The notes beneath the pieces are model-generated. The model ran no database searches and was not told the origin of the DNA. It saw only the letters and a program-made list of their open reading frames with translations. This document shows positions 1 through 9,548 of a stretch of DNA of 64,000 bases, piece by piece (the first letter of the stretch is position 1; each line of letters begins with the position of its first letter). A program made the position numbers and the translations under genes. The stretch is from Methanolobus sp. ZRKC5 (GTDB lineage: Archaea > Halobacteriota > Methanosarcinia > Methanosarcinales > Methanosarcinaceae). Location of the stretch: assembly GCF_038446525.1 (NCBI RefSeq), contig NZ_CP151792.1:2418001-2482000 (forward strand), written 5' to 3'.

Positions 1-204
1 GCAGCAATTGCATGTGTTGACATCCTCAACGATGCAGACAGCAAGAAACTCGTCATGTCCAAGTTTGAGCTTGGTGCACTTGCAGACGCAGAGGCAGCAC
101 TCAAAGCAATGACCGACGAATCAGAAACCTTCATGAGCGACAGCATGGAGAAATACAAGGCAGAGGTCGCTGTATTCAGACCAGACGCAAACTACAAGTT
201 CTAA
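1..204 (+). CDS. mtaB: Methanol:corrinoid methyltransferase MtaB, C-terminal fragment
   Basis: Only the last 67 codons are in the window and the gene continues upstream. MtaB cleaves methanol and passes the methyl group to the cobalt of the corrinoid protein MtaC in the cytoplasm. The visible tail, with LGALADAEAALKAM and KYKAEVAVFRPDANYKF, matches what I recall of the Methanosarcina MtaB C-terminus (LADAKAALEAL, KYKSEVKVFKP). The zinc ligands lie upstream and are not visible. The nearby mtaA supports the call. A poly-T terminator follows directly. Other methyltransferases of this superfamily cannot be fully excluded from a tail alone. Confidence 0.8.
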   Translation, partial: AAIACVDILNDADSKKLVMSKFELGALADAEAALKAMTDESETFMSDSMEKYKAEVAVFRPDANYKF

Positions 205-214
205 ATTTAGAACT

Positions 215-270
215 TGTTTCTTTTTTCTTTTTTTTACTTCCAATAATAAAAATCCATACTGTAAAGTATG
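215..270. terminator. Terminator region between convergent mtaB and hydantoinase-family gene
   Basis: On the + strand two long T runs (about 215-237) follow the mtaB stop, typical of archaeal U-tract termination. At 255-270 there is a small hairpin, CATACT-gtaa-AGTATG, with T-rich sequence on both sides, so it could also stop transcripts of the minus-strand gene ending at 323. Confidence 0.55.
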
Positions 271-322
271 CTGTTTTTCAGACTTATATAAAAAAGAAAA
301 ATTGTAGTCAAATAAAAAAAGA

Positions 323-2254
323 TTACAATATAAACTTCTTAGGATAACCCACACCTGAAATTGTAATTGTGGTTTCAAGAGGAGCATGCTTCCAATCCTC
401 TGGTGAAAAGGTCTTTTTTGTCATTTTGATGTCAATATTATCCTTACTTACACCACATTCACCCATATAATCAAGGACCATATGTTTCCCATGTTTGTTT
501 GCATATCCTACAGCATCATGATATTTTTCAAAATCTTTCCTTCCAATTGGGGAAAATACCATGTAGCCTGCATCAGGATCAGCAACTGAGATCGGCCTTA
601 TAACAATCTCGATTCTTTTGATGCCTTTTCCAAAAAGAGCTCCTGCAGCATTCCCGACTTCTGCATATTTAGGAATGATAATTTCCGCATCAATTATGTC
701 CTCCATATTCTTCCGGTAAGCAGCAACAGGACCACCAAGTAAAACCACAGGAACATCTACTTTAAATCTTGCATTGAATTTCCCATCAACTATGTTTTTA
801 ATACCTGATCTTTCAACATCATAAAGAATATAGGACATCAGATTGAAAGCCATATTTCTGGCCACAATATCTTTTACCTCATTGCAGAATTCGAGGATTT
901 CCATCTTATAAAGATTCCTAAGTTTATCCGCCCCTACTTTTGATGCTTCAGTATCCCATAAAGTATAATCGCCAAGTACATGGAGAGCATCTGTCGGAGT
1001 AAAACCAATTGCTTGTATCAACCTTTTCTGAATAAGAGAATCTATCATAATAGTAGAGGGATGCTTTTTAGACAAACTGGTGATTTCATTAAAGCTCATT
1101 GGCTCATCACCAATTACCTTGTATACCTCAGCTTCCGACTCATTAAGACCAATGGCTTCAAATCCTGACCTCATGAAGAATTTTGTGGGCTGGATATTCC
1201 TGTCAAGCACGCTTCTCATAGGAACAACGTTTTTCTTCAATTTTTCCAGGAATCCGGGGTACTTAGAGGAAGCAAGACAAAGAGGAATTACTCTCCTTGG
1301 CCCAATGTGTAATGCTTTAGAACATGTCCATACATGACTATCCCCCCCCATTGCAGAAGTTTCCATCCTTGTTGCACGGACCTTGGTTTTCCATCCACCT
1401 ACAATAGCCCCTGTTTCAGACAGTTCCGGAACCCCGTCGGTTATTGCTGAAACATCGGTGCTCGTTCCACCAACATCCACTACCGCACAGGTCTCCTTGC
1501 CTGAAAGGAATGATGCTCCAACAAGACTTGCAGCTGGCCCGGAAAAAATGGATTCAACTGGTTTATCCAACGCATCTTTCAAACCTACAACAGTACCGTC
1601 ACATTTTAGCATTAGTAATCTGGCATCGATATCTTTTCTTTTGATCTCATCAATAACAGAACGGATAAATTTATGTGAAATTGGAAGTAACTGAGCATTT
1701 AAAGATGCAGTTACTGCTCTTTCATATGCACCAAGATCCTGAGAAAGTTCATGCCCACAAACTACCGGTAATCCCGTCAGTTCATGTATCACATCAGTAA
1801 TTGCCAGTTCATGCTGGGGATTTCGAATACTGAAAACAGATGAAACTGCAAAGGCAGCAACATCATCTTTGATCTTTTGAGTAAATTTCCGTACTGCGCC
1901 AATATCAGGTTTTTCAATTTCCTCACCGTTAAAACCGTGACCACCAGGAATTGAAAGCACATGTTCTGCCGGGAATTCGCCCTTAATTGGATGTTCTCCC
2001 ACAAGAATCAGAGCTACTGGGCTTCCAGTACCCTCAAGCACTGTGTTTGTTGCAAGAGTCGTGGAAACCGATACAAGATTTACATTTTTAAGATACTGCG
2101 AATCAAGTCCATCAATCGCATTCCTGATGCCCACCACAAGATCAGGATATGTCGTAAGCGATTTATTAGAATCTACCACAGAAGCATCTGAATCCCTTAC
2201 CAGAATAGCATCCGTATACGTACCGCCAGCATCAATTCCCAGACTATAGTGCAT
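323..2254 (-). CDS. Hydantoinase/oxoprolinase-family protein (HyuA-like, ASKHA fold)
   Basis: A 643-residue cytoplasmic protein of the hydantoinase A/5-oxoprolinase family. Members are ATP-dependent ring-opening or activation enzymes, and several methanogen members have no known substrate. It shows the ASKHA phosphate-1 motif GIDAGGTYTDAIL at the N-terminus, phosphate-2 motif VDVGGTSTDVSAI mid-protein, and an adenosine-type motif LLGGPVAAY near the C-terminus. I chose the start at 2254 (MHYSLGIDAGG, with GGAG just upstream) rather than an earlier in-frame ATG, because the phosphate-1 motif normally lies within the first 10 residues. It is 225 bp downstream of mtaA on the same strand, behind a hairpin terminator, so it probably has its own promoter. 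A link to methyltransferase function is suggested only by position. Confidence 0.8.
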   Translation of the reverse strand: MHYSLGIDAGGTYTDAILVRDSDASVVDSNKSLTTYPDLVVGIRNAIDGLDSQYLKNVNLVSVSTTLATNTVLEGTGSPVALILVGEHPIKGEFPAEHVLSIPGGHGFNGEEIEKPDIGAVRKFTQKIKDDVAAFAVSSVFSIRNPQHELAITDVIHELTGLPVVCGHELSQDLGAYERAVTASLNAQLLPISHKFIRSVIDEIKRKDIDARLLMLKCDGTVVGLKDALDKPVESIFSGPAASLVGASFLSGKETCAVVDVGGTSTDVSAITDGVPELSETGAIVGGWKTKVRATRMETSAMGGDSHVWTCSKALHIGPRRVIPLCLASSKYPGFLEKLKKNVVPMRSVLDRNIQPTKFFMRSGFEAIGLNESEAEVYKVIGDEPMSFNEITSLSKKHPSTIMIDSLIQKRLIQAIGFTPTDALHVLGDYTLWDTEASKVGADKLRNLYKMEILEFCNEVKDIVARNMAFNLMSYILYDVERSGIKNIVDGKFNARFKVDVPVVLLGGPVAAYRKNMEDIIDAEIIIPKYAEVGNAAGALFGKGIKRIEIVIRPISVADPDAGYMVFSPIGRKDFEKYHDAVGYANKHGKHMVLDYMGECGVSKDNIDIKMTKKTFSPEDWKHAPLETTITISGVGYPKKFIL

Positions 2255-2423
2255 AATATATCTCCATTTTAAAATTAAAAATCCAAAGTTAAATTTCAAA
2301 AGACGAACTAGTAGCACAAATAACATTTGAGCATTTAGAGATGTGCCTAAGTCATATTAAAACGTTATGTTAACACTGAATAATAAAAACGAAAGCAATG
2401 GAATGTAATTAATACAAATCGAA

Positions 2424-2467
2424 TAAAAAAAGAATATAGACATGACCATAGTGAACTATGGTATGTC
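2424..2467 (-). terminator. Hairpin plus T-tract terminator of mtaA
   Basis: Just past the mtaA stop, positions 2438-2467 form a long stem (AGACAT.ACCATAG pairing with CTATGGT.ATGTCT, one bulged base, four-base loop). On the minus strand a run of seven T (2425-2431) follows it. Confidence 0.65.
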
Positions 2468-2479
2468 TGTTTAGAAAAA

Positions 2480-3490
2480 TTATGCGTAGTATTCGTTTCT
2501 TGCTTCGACCATTGCTTTAAGGTTTGCAACTGGAGTATCAGGTGCAATTCCACAGCCTGGTGCAAGTACATCAACGCCGTCTTCAAGAGCCTTTGTTGCA
2601 GCTGCCTTAACAGTTGCCTCATCGCCTGCAAGAAGAACGAAAGGACTTGAAACATTACCACAGATTGTGACCTTGTCGCCGACCTTTGCCTTTGCGCCTG
2701 CAAGATCCTTGACTTTCTCTTCAATACTGATTGACATGAAGTGGCAGTCTGCCATCATTTCAAGGATTGGGGAAACGTCACCACAAACGTGGAGAATCAT
2801 TGGGCCTTTTACACCATCAGCGAATTTCTGAAGGAATGGCTTGAGCTGCTTGTCAAATGTGTCTGGTGACATCAGGTCAGGTGAGGCTACTGGGTCTGGT
2901 ACACTGACAACATCTGCGCCTGCATCGAAGAGTGCGTTTGCGTACTCGATACATGCATCACATGCGAAGTCAAGAATTGTGTTGAAGTCTTCTGGCTTTT
3001 TGATTGACCATTTCATGAACTTCTTTACACTTGCGAGGTCGGATGCGAGGGTAACTGGACCTTCCATACCTGCAATTATAGGTACTTCATCTCCTACTTT
3101 CTCCCTGATTATCTTCATGGTCTCAAGTACAGCAGGAATTCTGCCTACACTGAGGAGATTCTCTGGCATAGCAAGATTGTCAACGCCCTTTGGATATGGA
3201 TGATCGGTTACTGAAGGCTGTCTGTTCTTTGTACCCATGTTGACTTCACAACCCATTGCTTCTGCAAGTACTGTGAGACAGTATGGAGCTCTTACACCCT
3301 CAAGACCACATACTTCGTATGATGCGATTGCAAGGTCTGCCATCATTTCTGCATTGCTGTGTGCTTCTGGCCATGCTGCACCAGTCTGGTCCATGAGCTC
3401 AACAATAGCGGACTGTGTTACGGTCAGAACTGGAACTTTGTCAACTTCTTCGCCTTTTAATGCTTTGAGTAATCTTTCTTTCATGTTCAT
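2480..3490 (-). CDS. mtaA: Methanol-specific methylcobamide:CoM methyltransferase MtaA
   Basis: A 336-residue zinc enzyme of the uroporphyrinogen-decarboxylase fold. It transfers the methyl group from methyl-MtaC corrinoid to coenzyme M, the last step of methanol activation before methyl-CoM reductase. Zinc ligands are visible as HVCGD (His and Cys) and APGCGIAP (Cys) near the C-terminus. The stretches MGTKNRQPSVT and GMEGPVTLASDL match MtaA from memory rather than the methylamine isozyme MtbA, which has GSMIGPFSLAQ at this place. It has the usual full length and the start MNMKERLLKAL is typical. It is monocistronic, with a terminator at 2424-2467 and two repeated TATA-containing elements upstream. 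Confidence 0.93.
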   Translation of the reverse strand: MNMKERLLKALKGEEVDKVPVLTVTQSAIVELMDQTGAAWPEAHSNAEMMADLAIASYEVCGLEGVRAPYCLTVLAEAMGCEVNMGTKNRQPSVTDHPYPKGVDNLAMPENLLSVGRIPAVLETMKIIREKVGDEVPIIAGMEGPVTLASDLASVKKFMKWSIKKPEDFNTILDFACDACIEYANALFDAGADVVSVPDPVASPDLMSPDTFDKQLKPFLQKFADGVKGPMILHVCGDVSPILEMMADCHFMSISIEEKVKDLAGAKAKVGDKVTICGNVSSPFVLLAGDEATVKAAATKALEDGVDVLAPGCGIAPDTPVANLKAMVEARNEYYA

Positions 3491-3543
3491 AATGAATCCT
3501 TCTCTGTTGAGTAGATTTAGTCACCCTGATTTAAGTGACATCG

Positions 3544-3647
3544 GATATAAAGCTATTGGATTAGAATTATTAGATTAAAGCTGAGGGATGCAGAAAACAA
3601 GGAAAAATATGCTGGGAGTAATCATCTGATATAAAGCTATTGGATTA
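3544..3647 (-). promoter_or_regulatory. Duplicated TATA-containing element upstream of mtaA
   Basis: A 20-base sequence (minus strand TAATCCAATAGCTTTATATC) occurs exactly at 3544-3563 and 3628-3647, and similarity extends a few bases (CATC on the + strand). Each copy contains TTTATATC, a plausible archaeal TATA box preceded by an A/G-rich stretch. Spacing of about 25 bases predicts starts near 3520 and 3605, giving leaders of roughly 30 and 115 nt for mtaA. The assignment as tandem promoters is inferred. Confidence 0.5.
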
Positions 3648-3725
3648 AACAAGGAAAAAAATTAAAGCAATTGATTCAAATGAAGAATAATTTGAAAAGT
3701 ATTATCAACTATTAAATACCTTTTA

Positions 3726-3911
3726 TTACTTTTTCCCATCACTCCAAATCGCAATGATCTTATCAATGGCAATGTGCGTGTACATATCATTGTCCTTTAT
3801 GGTCAGAACACCATCAGCACATGCTTCAACAACACCATAGAATCTGTCAGGTCCACCACAATAGATATCAATCTTCTTTTGCAGGTAATGTTCAACTATA
3901 AACGATTGCAT
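3726..3911 (-). CDS. Small Sm-like (LSm/Hfq-type) protein, function unknown
   Basis: A 61-residue protein of a type common in Methanosarcinales. The pattern, a short N-terminal helix (FIVEHYLQKK) followed by five predicted strands with IDIYCGG, FYGVVEACADGVLTIKDND and YTHIAIDKIIAIW, resembles the Sm fold (G-hinge after the first strand, a VV-D-hinge-type second half). RNA binding is therefore possible but not shown. I chose the start MQSFIVEHY at 3911 because GGAGG lies six bases upstream; an in-frame ATG 11 codons earlier lacks such a site. It stands alone, between mtaA and lhr. Confidence 0.6.
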   Translation of the reverse strand: MQSFIVEHYLQKKIDIYCGGPDRFYGVVEACADGVLTIKDNDMYTHIAIDKIIAIWSDGKK

Positions 3912-4023
3912 ATTTAGCCTCCCATCTATAAATCCATAGGTCAAAAAACCCTACACATTTAAATTTTGTACTTTTTTTTATATTAACATTATCTATCCGA
4001 ATAGCCTTACAGATAAAAGCAAT

Positions 4024-6855
4024 TTAGCTCCAAAATCTCTTATTCTTGGCATAGTTCCTTTCAGCAATCAGTATGTCACGGTAGAAAGCCTCCTCATCAT
4101 GACGCATTTTTTGTATCACCCTGGTTGCCATTTCCGGACCTACACCCCTGCTTGCAAGTGCAATAGCTGCCATCTTCCCATGAGTCATCACAATATTGGC
4201 ATTGCGGTAGACCCTGCGAATACGTTTGATATCCTCCTTTGAAGTGACCTTCTCCTGTTTTTTCACCAGCTTTATCTCTTCCTCCTCCCATGGCTTCAAA
4301 GCAGCTACAAGCCCGGAATCACAAACCGGACATATTATTTTGTCAGGAACATTTTTCACCTTTCTTCTTGAGGTCCACTTCTTACAATGAACACAGAAAA
4401 GTATCAGATTGTCATTCATGATACGCTCCTTCAGAGCCATGACAATTGACCTGTCAGCTTTTTCAGGAGCTACAAGGTCACGTTTCATGGAAAAACCGGA
4501 ACTGCCTATTGGTGTTGAACTGCTGACAACAACAAGAATATCCCCCGAGGAAAGTCTTGTAAGAATCTCCGTAACCCTTTCCACATCAAGCATATTATGG
4601 AATATTTCCCTTATGACTTCATCATACATTGCAGTGTCACGATAAATCTCAAGAAGTTTCTTCATGCTAATTCTATCATAATCAAGATTCTTGCTAAGAG
4701 CACCGAACTTCCTGGCAACATGCACCATCTTCCACTTCATCAGGGAAGTATTCTTCAGGGTCATCTCAATGATAGGTTCAATATGTTCCGGCTGAATATC
4801 TCTTAAAAGAACCTCTATCTCCTTTGCCTTTATCCTGCGTGGAAGTGTCATCCTTATCCTGTAAGGATCGATCTCCTGTGCAACACTACTTCCATATCTT
4901 GCAGCAAGCAGAGAAGTTAGGACTTTTGCCAGTGTTTCATTTGCATTATGACCCAGACATGAATTTATAAGAACTGCATCACCGTCATTCTCGATAACGA
5001 ACATATGCTGGTCAGGCAATGGATAACCACCCTCGACATGATCTCTCAGTACAGAAAGCAACTCCTCCAGACCTTCAGGTTCCAGAGGGTAAACAGAACA
5101 AACCTCCTTTGAGATATACTCATCATCTTTTCCATCATGGACCATACCAGCAACAAAGGAACGAATGTTTGCTACTTCCTGAGCAACCTCAAATGGTACA
5201 GGTATCTCCTCGCCAACCCAGCTTGGAATTTCTCCCATACCCCTTACAGGTTCTACTTTTATCCTGTCACGGTCACTGACCATCTCAATGACCCTCCACA
5301 TAGCACCCTTGGTAATGAAAACAGCACCAGGGGTTGCAAAATTAATGACAAATGCCTCATCAAGAACACCAACCGGTCTGCCGGTGACAATATCGAATAT
5401 TTCGTACTTCCTCTCATCCGGTATCATGGAAAGGTTCTCATAATAATACTGCCAGCTTTTTCTCCTGCGACTGATAGAATCCGACCCTTCTTCCTGCCAG
5501 ACCATCCGATAATCCAGTATCTGACTGATTACTTTTCTGAGAACCTCTATCCGCAGGTCTTTGAAAGGATATGCACGTTTCAGGATACTGTATATTTTAT
5601 CTATCTCAACTTCCCCGAAATCAAGAACCATTCCTGAAAGCTGATTAGCCACCACATCAAGGGAATTCATATGAGGGGAAATAGACTCTACTTTTCCTTC
5701 CATAGCCAGCTTGCATATAGCCATGCTTTCTGCAACATCGTCTGCATCCATGGAAATTATAGTACCCCTGGAAATCTCATGTATCCTGTGTCCTGCACGT
5801 CCCACACGCTGCAAGAGCCTTGAAACCTGCCTCGGGGAACCATACTGGACCACGTGGTCGACGTTACCAATATCAATACCAAGTTCCATTGATGAAGTAC
5901 ATATCAGACCCCTGAGGTCCCCGCTCTTGAATGATTCCTCTGCCTCGATACGTGAATCAACTGAAAGGGAACCATGATGAACGCCAATGGGAAGTTCCAG
6001 CATATTGAAACCCGCTGCCAGAGCTTCAGCACTTTGTCTTGTATTTACAAAAACAAGAGTAGAAACATTATTCAGGACTATATCCCTGACACAACGCAGA
6101 TGTGCAGCGAACTGAACATCACAGGCCAGCTTCTTTGAAAGTGCCACATCATCTTCTGTTACCTGCGGATTCACTACACTGAACTCCAGAAGCTTGAGCA
6201 TGGAAACCGAAACTACGGAAACTTCCCTCTCTGACCCTGCAAGGAATTTTGCCACTTCCTGCGGATTTCCCACTGTTGCCGAAAGCCCGATCCTCTGGAA
6301 CTCGCCTGAAAGTTCTACGAGTCTTTCAAGACCCACTGCAAGCTGAGTACCCCTTTTGGAAGAGGCCATCTCATGGATCTCATCCACAACAACGTGGGTT
6401 ACATATGATAGGTTCTTACGCAGGCGTGAACCTGTGAACATTGCCTGCAAAGTTTCAGGAGTTGTTATTAAAAAATCAGGCGGCTTTTTTGACTGCTTCT
6501 GCCTCTCGTACTGGGAAGTATCACCGTGCCTGACCTGCACATCAATACCAAGCTCCTTTCCCCACCACTGGATACGCGAGAGCATATCACGATTAAGAGC
6601 ACGTAGCGGAGTAATGTAAAGAACTGATATCCCAATTCTTTGCTCCTGGGTCTTGGCAAGTATAGCATGAAATATGGGAAGGACTGCAGATTCGGTCTTA
6701 CCCGAACCCGTAGGTGCAATCAGAAATGTGTGATCACCTCTGAGTATATATGGAAATACCTTTTCCTGAGGTTCAGTCGGAGCCTTAAAACCCTGTTTCT
6801 CAAGAGCATCCTGTATCCGTGGGTCGAATGAATCGAAAAGATTGTCGAAACTCAT
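4024..6855 (-). CDS. lhr: Lhr-family ATP-dependent DNA/RNA helicase
   Basis: A 943-residue superfamily 2 helicase of the large-helicase-related (Lhr) group, used in archaeal and bacterial nucleic-acid repair. RecA1 carries the Q-motif region, Walker A APTGSGKT (47-54), [18 protein letters not shown] and the DEIH box (158-161). SATVGN follows, and RecA2 carries [25 protein letters not shown] and QRVGRAGH. The Lhr winged-helix/beta domain comes next. Near the C-terminus a four-cysteine zinc ribbon (CVHCKKW...CPVCDSG) and a helical tail are seen. Its ATG overlaps the stop of the upstream metallophosphoesterase gene by four bases (ATGA), so the two are probably translationally coupled. Length is typical of archaeal Lhr2. 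Confidence 0.92.
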   Translation of the reverse strand: MSFDNLFDSFDPRIQDALEKQGFKAPTEPQEKVFPYILRGDHTFLIAPTGSGKTESAVLPIFHAILAKTQEQRIGISVLYITPLRALNRDMLSRIQWWGKELGIDVQVRHGDTSQYERQKQSKKPPDFLITTPETLQAMFTGSRLRKNLSYVTHVVVDEIHEMASSKRGTQLAVGLERLVELSGEFQRIGLSATVGNPQEVAKFLAGSEREVSVVSVSMLKLLEFSVVNPQVTEDDVALSKKLACDVQFAAHLRCVRDIVLNNVSTLVFVNTRQSAEALAAGFNMLELPIGVHHGSLSVDSRIEAEESFKSGDLRGLICTSSMELGIDIGNVDHVVQYGSPRQVSRLLQRVGRAGHRIHEISRGTIISMDADDVAESMAICKLAMEGKVESISPHMNSLDVVANQLSGMVLDFGEVEIDKIYSILKRAYPFKDLRIEVLRKVISQILDYRMVWQEEGSDSISRRRKSWQYYYENLSMIPDERKYEIFDIVTGRPVGVLDEAFVINFATPGAVFITKGAMWRVIEMVSDRDRIKVEPVRGMGEIPSWVGEEIPVPFEVAQEVANIRSFVAGMVHDGKDDEYISKEVCSVYPLEPEGLEELLSVLRDHVEGGYPLPDQHMFVIENDGDAVLINSCLGHNANETLAKVLTSLLAARYGSSVAQEIDPYRIRMTLPRRIKAKEIEVLLRDIQPEHIEPIIEMTLKNTSLMKWKMVHVARKFGALSKNLDYDRISMKKLLEIYRDTAMYDEVIREIFHNMLDVERVTEILTRLSSGDILVVVSSSTPIGSSGFSMKRDLVAPEKADRSIVMALKERIMNDNLILFCVHCKKWTSRRKVKNVPDKIICPVCDSGLVAALKPWEEEEIKLVKKQEKVTSKEDIKRIRRVYRNANIVMTHGKMAAIALASRGVGPEMATRVIQKMRHDEEAFYRDILIAERNYAKNKRFWS

Positions 6856-7700
6856 TTTTTAGCTCCCTTTCTTTTTCTTCCTGAGGGACGCATCTTACTC
6901 TCTTCCAGTTTTCTTATATTTTTCAGTTTCCCGAGATTTGTTCCGTCCAGAAGATAGGCCTGCGCATTGTCAATATCCACACTTTTTGATGAGAACAGAG
7001 GACCAAGCAGGTCATCATGCAGAGATTCATTGAAAGCAACACCACCACATAGTTCATTGAACGACGGTATGACTATCAACTCCGGGTCGTTCCAGTTGCC
7101 GTTTTCCTTCTTCAGGTCCTGACTTATGAAATGTCCCTGCAGTGCAGATAAATTCAGATGTGTCCGAATCCAGCTTTGCTCAACTGTGGCATACCCCAGT
7201 GAATCAGTTAAACGAATAGTAGGATGATTGTGAGCGGCGATTATGTATTTTGCGCAGAGCAGAGCCGGGTCAGGCCAGGTATGCCCGTGGAAATATCCCA
7301 CACCCTCTATTACAGAACCACGTACAGGATGTACGGTTATATTCTTCCTTTCCGGCAGCAGGTACTCAATACCACCGTCATGATTCCCTGGAAAGATATC
7401 CACCATTGCATGGTCGCAGAGCACTGAAAGGAAATACGGGATCTCGTCCCGCTCCTGCCAGGATATCTGGGGAACATTATGCTTCACATCACCAAGCAGG
7501 ATTATCCTGTCAGGAGATACTTTTTCAATATAACCAAGGATCCTCTCAAGACCATGTTTCATGCGGCTTGGAATCGAAAAGCCACTTCTGTAGAGATCCC
7601 ACTCTATCCCTAAGTGCACATCGGCAATTATCAGTGCCTTTGTATCATTGCTTACCACAAGTGCAGGTTCATCAATAAGAGGGTCTATCTCGATTGTCAT
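6852..7700 (-). CDS. SbcD-related archaeal metallophosphoesterase
   Basis: A 282-residue calcineurin-like phosphoesterase with all metal motifs: [25 protein letters not shown] and AAHNHP. Proteins of this archaeal SbcD-like type are regularly encoded next to lhr, and the four-base overlap with lhr here fits a joint role in nucleic-acid end processing. The C-terminus is Lys/Arg rich ([10 protein letters not shown]), consistent with nucleic-acid binding. I chose the start MTIEIDPL at 7700, because the in-frame extension to 7763 would overlap the preceding gene and adds non-family sequence. The substrate is unknown. Confidence 0.82.
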   Translation of the reverse strand: MTIEIDPLIDEPALVVSNDTKALIIADVHLGIEWDLYRSGFSIPSRMKHGLERILGYIEKVSPDRIILLGDVKHNVPQISWQERDEIPYFLSVLCDHAMVDIFPGNHDGGIEYLLPERKNITVHPVRGSVIEGVGYFHGHTWPDPALLCAKYIIAAHNHPTIRLTDSLGYATVEQSWIRTHLNLSALQGHFISQDLKKENGNWNDPELIVIPSFNELCGGVAFNESLHDDLLGPLFSSKSVDIDNAQAYLLDGTNLGKLKNIRKLEESKMRPSGRKRKGAKK

Positions 7701-7722
7701 TGTTGATGGATAATTAACGGTT

Positions 7723-8127
7723 TTATTTTTCAGCCATGTGATCCATCTTTTTAGACAGCTCAATGACAGCAGTTTTTAGTTCTTCAATATCACTTTCGAT
7801 GTCCAGCACCTTGTTAAAAAGAGGACTTCTGTCATCCTTGATGGCCTGTTCCTGTGCAAATCGCTGTTTGCTTGGGAACACATACACATAGGTCAGCCAC
7901 ATGCCTATGAATGCAGCAATGAATAATGCTGCAAGGAAGAAGAGGTAATGAGGGAAAAGTGTTCTCATGAAACTGTCCCCTGAACTATAATACTGAAGCC
8001 TTGTTATCATCAGGAAATTCAGCAGTGAGAAAAGGAACATTGTCTCCCCCACGATTATCAGCAACCCGCCAACTTTTGTTGACATCTTTCGTTGCTTTGG
8101 GACTATCCGATCAACTATAGAACTCAT
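7723..8127 (-). CDS. Two-pass membrane protein with coiled-coil tail, unknown function
   Basis: A 134-residue protein. Two hydrophobic segments (about residues 18-42 and 58-84) are followed by a charged region and a C-terminal heptad-like helix (SDIEELKTAVIELSKKMDHM). It lies 22 bp upstream of the metallophosphoesterase start on the same strand, so it probably leads the membrane protein-phosphoesterase-lhr operon. I do not recognise the family. The topology suggests a small membrane anchor with a cytoplasmic oligomerising tail. Confidence 0.65.
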   Translation of the reverse strand: MSSIVDRIVPKQRKMSTKVGGLLIIVGETMFLFSLLNFLMITRLQYYSSGDSFMRTLFPHYLFFLAALFIAAFIGMWLTYVYVFPSKQRFAQEQAIKDDRSPLFNKVLDIESDIEELKTAVIELSKKMDHMAEK

Positions 8128-8402
8128 TAAGGAAATATTGGATTCATGTGATATTTAGATTATGTAGTGTGGACAGGGAGATAACTGATTCTTATGTTGG
8201 TGAGATATGGAATTCTCTAATGGTACTTTGCGTTATATGAAGAAGAATGCTGAAGTTGAGAAGCTATTTTGTTTGAATGAGCATGTTAGGGAAAGGTTGG
8301 AGATACCAGAGTTTAATCATCAAAATAGAATCGGTACATTTTAGGGTAAAGTCTAACTACTTATTCGTTTTTAAGTGACGTATCTTGGGACAATATACTC
8401 TT

Positions 8403-9548
8403 GAGGATTTCGATATTCCCTCATTTTAGATCATTAAAGTATTCAAACTCAATTATATCCTCTCATTTTTTATCATTTTGTTTATTTCTCTTCATTAATC
8501 CTTATTTTTAGTATAGCTCCCGCTATCCTAAATTACTCCTTTGGTTTTTAGTGTCCTCAATTGATGCAGATTAAAACAAAAAGCTGTCATCAACATTTTT
8601 GCATTCACTCTTTCTACAGTTGTAACAAGAACCTTTCTGGTTTTAAATATTTCTTTTGTCACTGCATACACTCTTTCGCAAGGGACTCTTTTCACACTTA
8701 TTCTTTCATTTCTGAGGATATCCATTATTCCTAAAGGATGTCCTCTTACAGCTCGTTGCATTGTTGCTGCAAAACCTTTTGCTATTGCTCCAAAATATCC
8801 TTTATCTCTATACACCACTTCACCCTTTTCAGACAGATCAACCTGTGAATCGTGAAGTGATGCAGTTGTTGTCTCAAATCTTCTGATTAGTTCATAATCC
8901 TTATCAATAATTGTATGAAGTTTGTATCCAAAGTGAGATTTACCATTTTTCTTAGTCCAGGTTCCATCTTTGCTTCTTCTTGTTTTCGCATCTTTTCCTC
9001 TGAGTACATCTGCTTTTGCATGTCCTGGATCTGAGTGAATAAAAGTTGCATCCTGGATCATTCCTTTTTTAATCTTCAAACCAAGAGCATCAAGCTGATT
9101 CTGCATTTCATCCCACACCGCTTTTTCTTTACCATTGTCGATAATTCTCTTCCTGAATGACCAGACAGTTGTACTGTCTGGTACATATTCAGGAAATCCC
9201 AGGAATTTCCTAAAGGATATCCTGTCAATACACTGCTTTTCAAGCTCAGCATCAGAAAGACCATGCCATTGTTGCAGAACAAGCATCTTGAACATTACAA
9301 TAACATCAGCTTCAGGCCGTCCGCCTGAAGCTGTTCTGTTTATGTACATTGACTCCAGAATAGGGCGAAAAGGCTTCCAATCTACTAAATATTCAATTTC
9401 AGCAAGCTTATCTCCGACAGATTGGAGACGCTTATATTCTTCATTTAAGGCAAAATCAGTAAAAGAATCCATAATAGTAAATTTGCTTTGCTATTATTTA
9501 AATTTTATTAAATTGTATGAGTATTGATGGTAGTTTCTCGAAATCCTC
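8403..9548 (-). mobile_element. IS5-type insertion sequence, copy 1 (1146 bp)
   Basis: Complete element bounded by terminal inverted repeats GAGGATTTCGA. Copy 2 has the longer GAGGATTTCGATA because of one base difference at the right end here. It is flanked by the 4-bp direct repeat TCTT (8399-8402 and 9549-9552). It contains one transposase gene on the minus strand. A second copy with the same length and identical protein lies at 20603-21748 in the opposite orientation. It is inserted in the last 14 codons of a membrane-protein gene. Confidence 0.92.
8528..9472 (-). CDS. IS5-family DDE transposase (copy 1)
   Basis: A 314-residue transposase with an N-terminal helical DNA-binding region (GGRPEADVIVMFKMLVLQQW, typical of the DUF772-like domain of IS5 transposases) and a DDE catalytic core. 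The DDE core shows DATFIHSDPG, YRDKGYFG and a late acidic/basic motif around VPCERVYAVTK. It catalyses cut-and-paste or copy-out movement of its own element. The protein sequence is identical to that at 20679-21623, so both copies are likely young and functional. Confidence 0.93.
   Translation of the reverse strand: MDSFTDFALNEEYKRLQSVGDKLAEIEYLVDWKPFRPILESMYINRTASGGRPEADVIVMFKMLVLQQWHGLSDAELEKQCIDRISFRKFLGFPEYVPDSTTVWSFRKRIIDNGKEKAVWDEMQNQLDALGLKIKKGMIQDATFIHSDPGHAKADVLRGKDAKTRRSKDGTWTKKNGKSHFGYKLHTIIDKDYELIRRFETTTASLHDSQVDLSEKGEVVYRDKGYFGAIAKGFAATMQRAVRGHPLGIMDILRNERISVKRVPCERVYAVTKEIFKTRKVLVTTVERVNAKMLMTAFCFNLHQLRTLKTKGVI

Noticed and set aside
8207-8344. 45-codon frame starting MEFSNGTLRYMKKN
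   Set aside because: No ribosome site, no recognised family, and it runs into the 3' end of the broken convergent gene. It could be a tiny gene but cannot be supported.
8403-9548. Halophilic-type or IS1182-type element
   Set aside because: The transposase motifs, 314-residue length, short inverted repeats and 4-bp duplications fit the IS5 family better.
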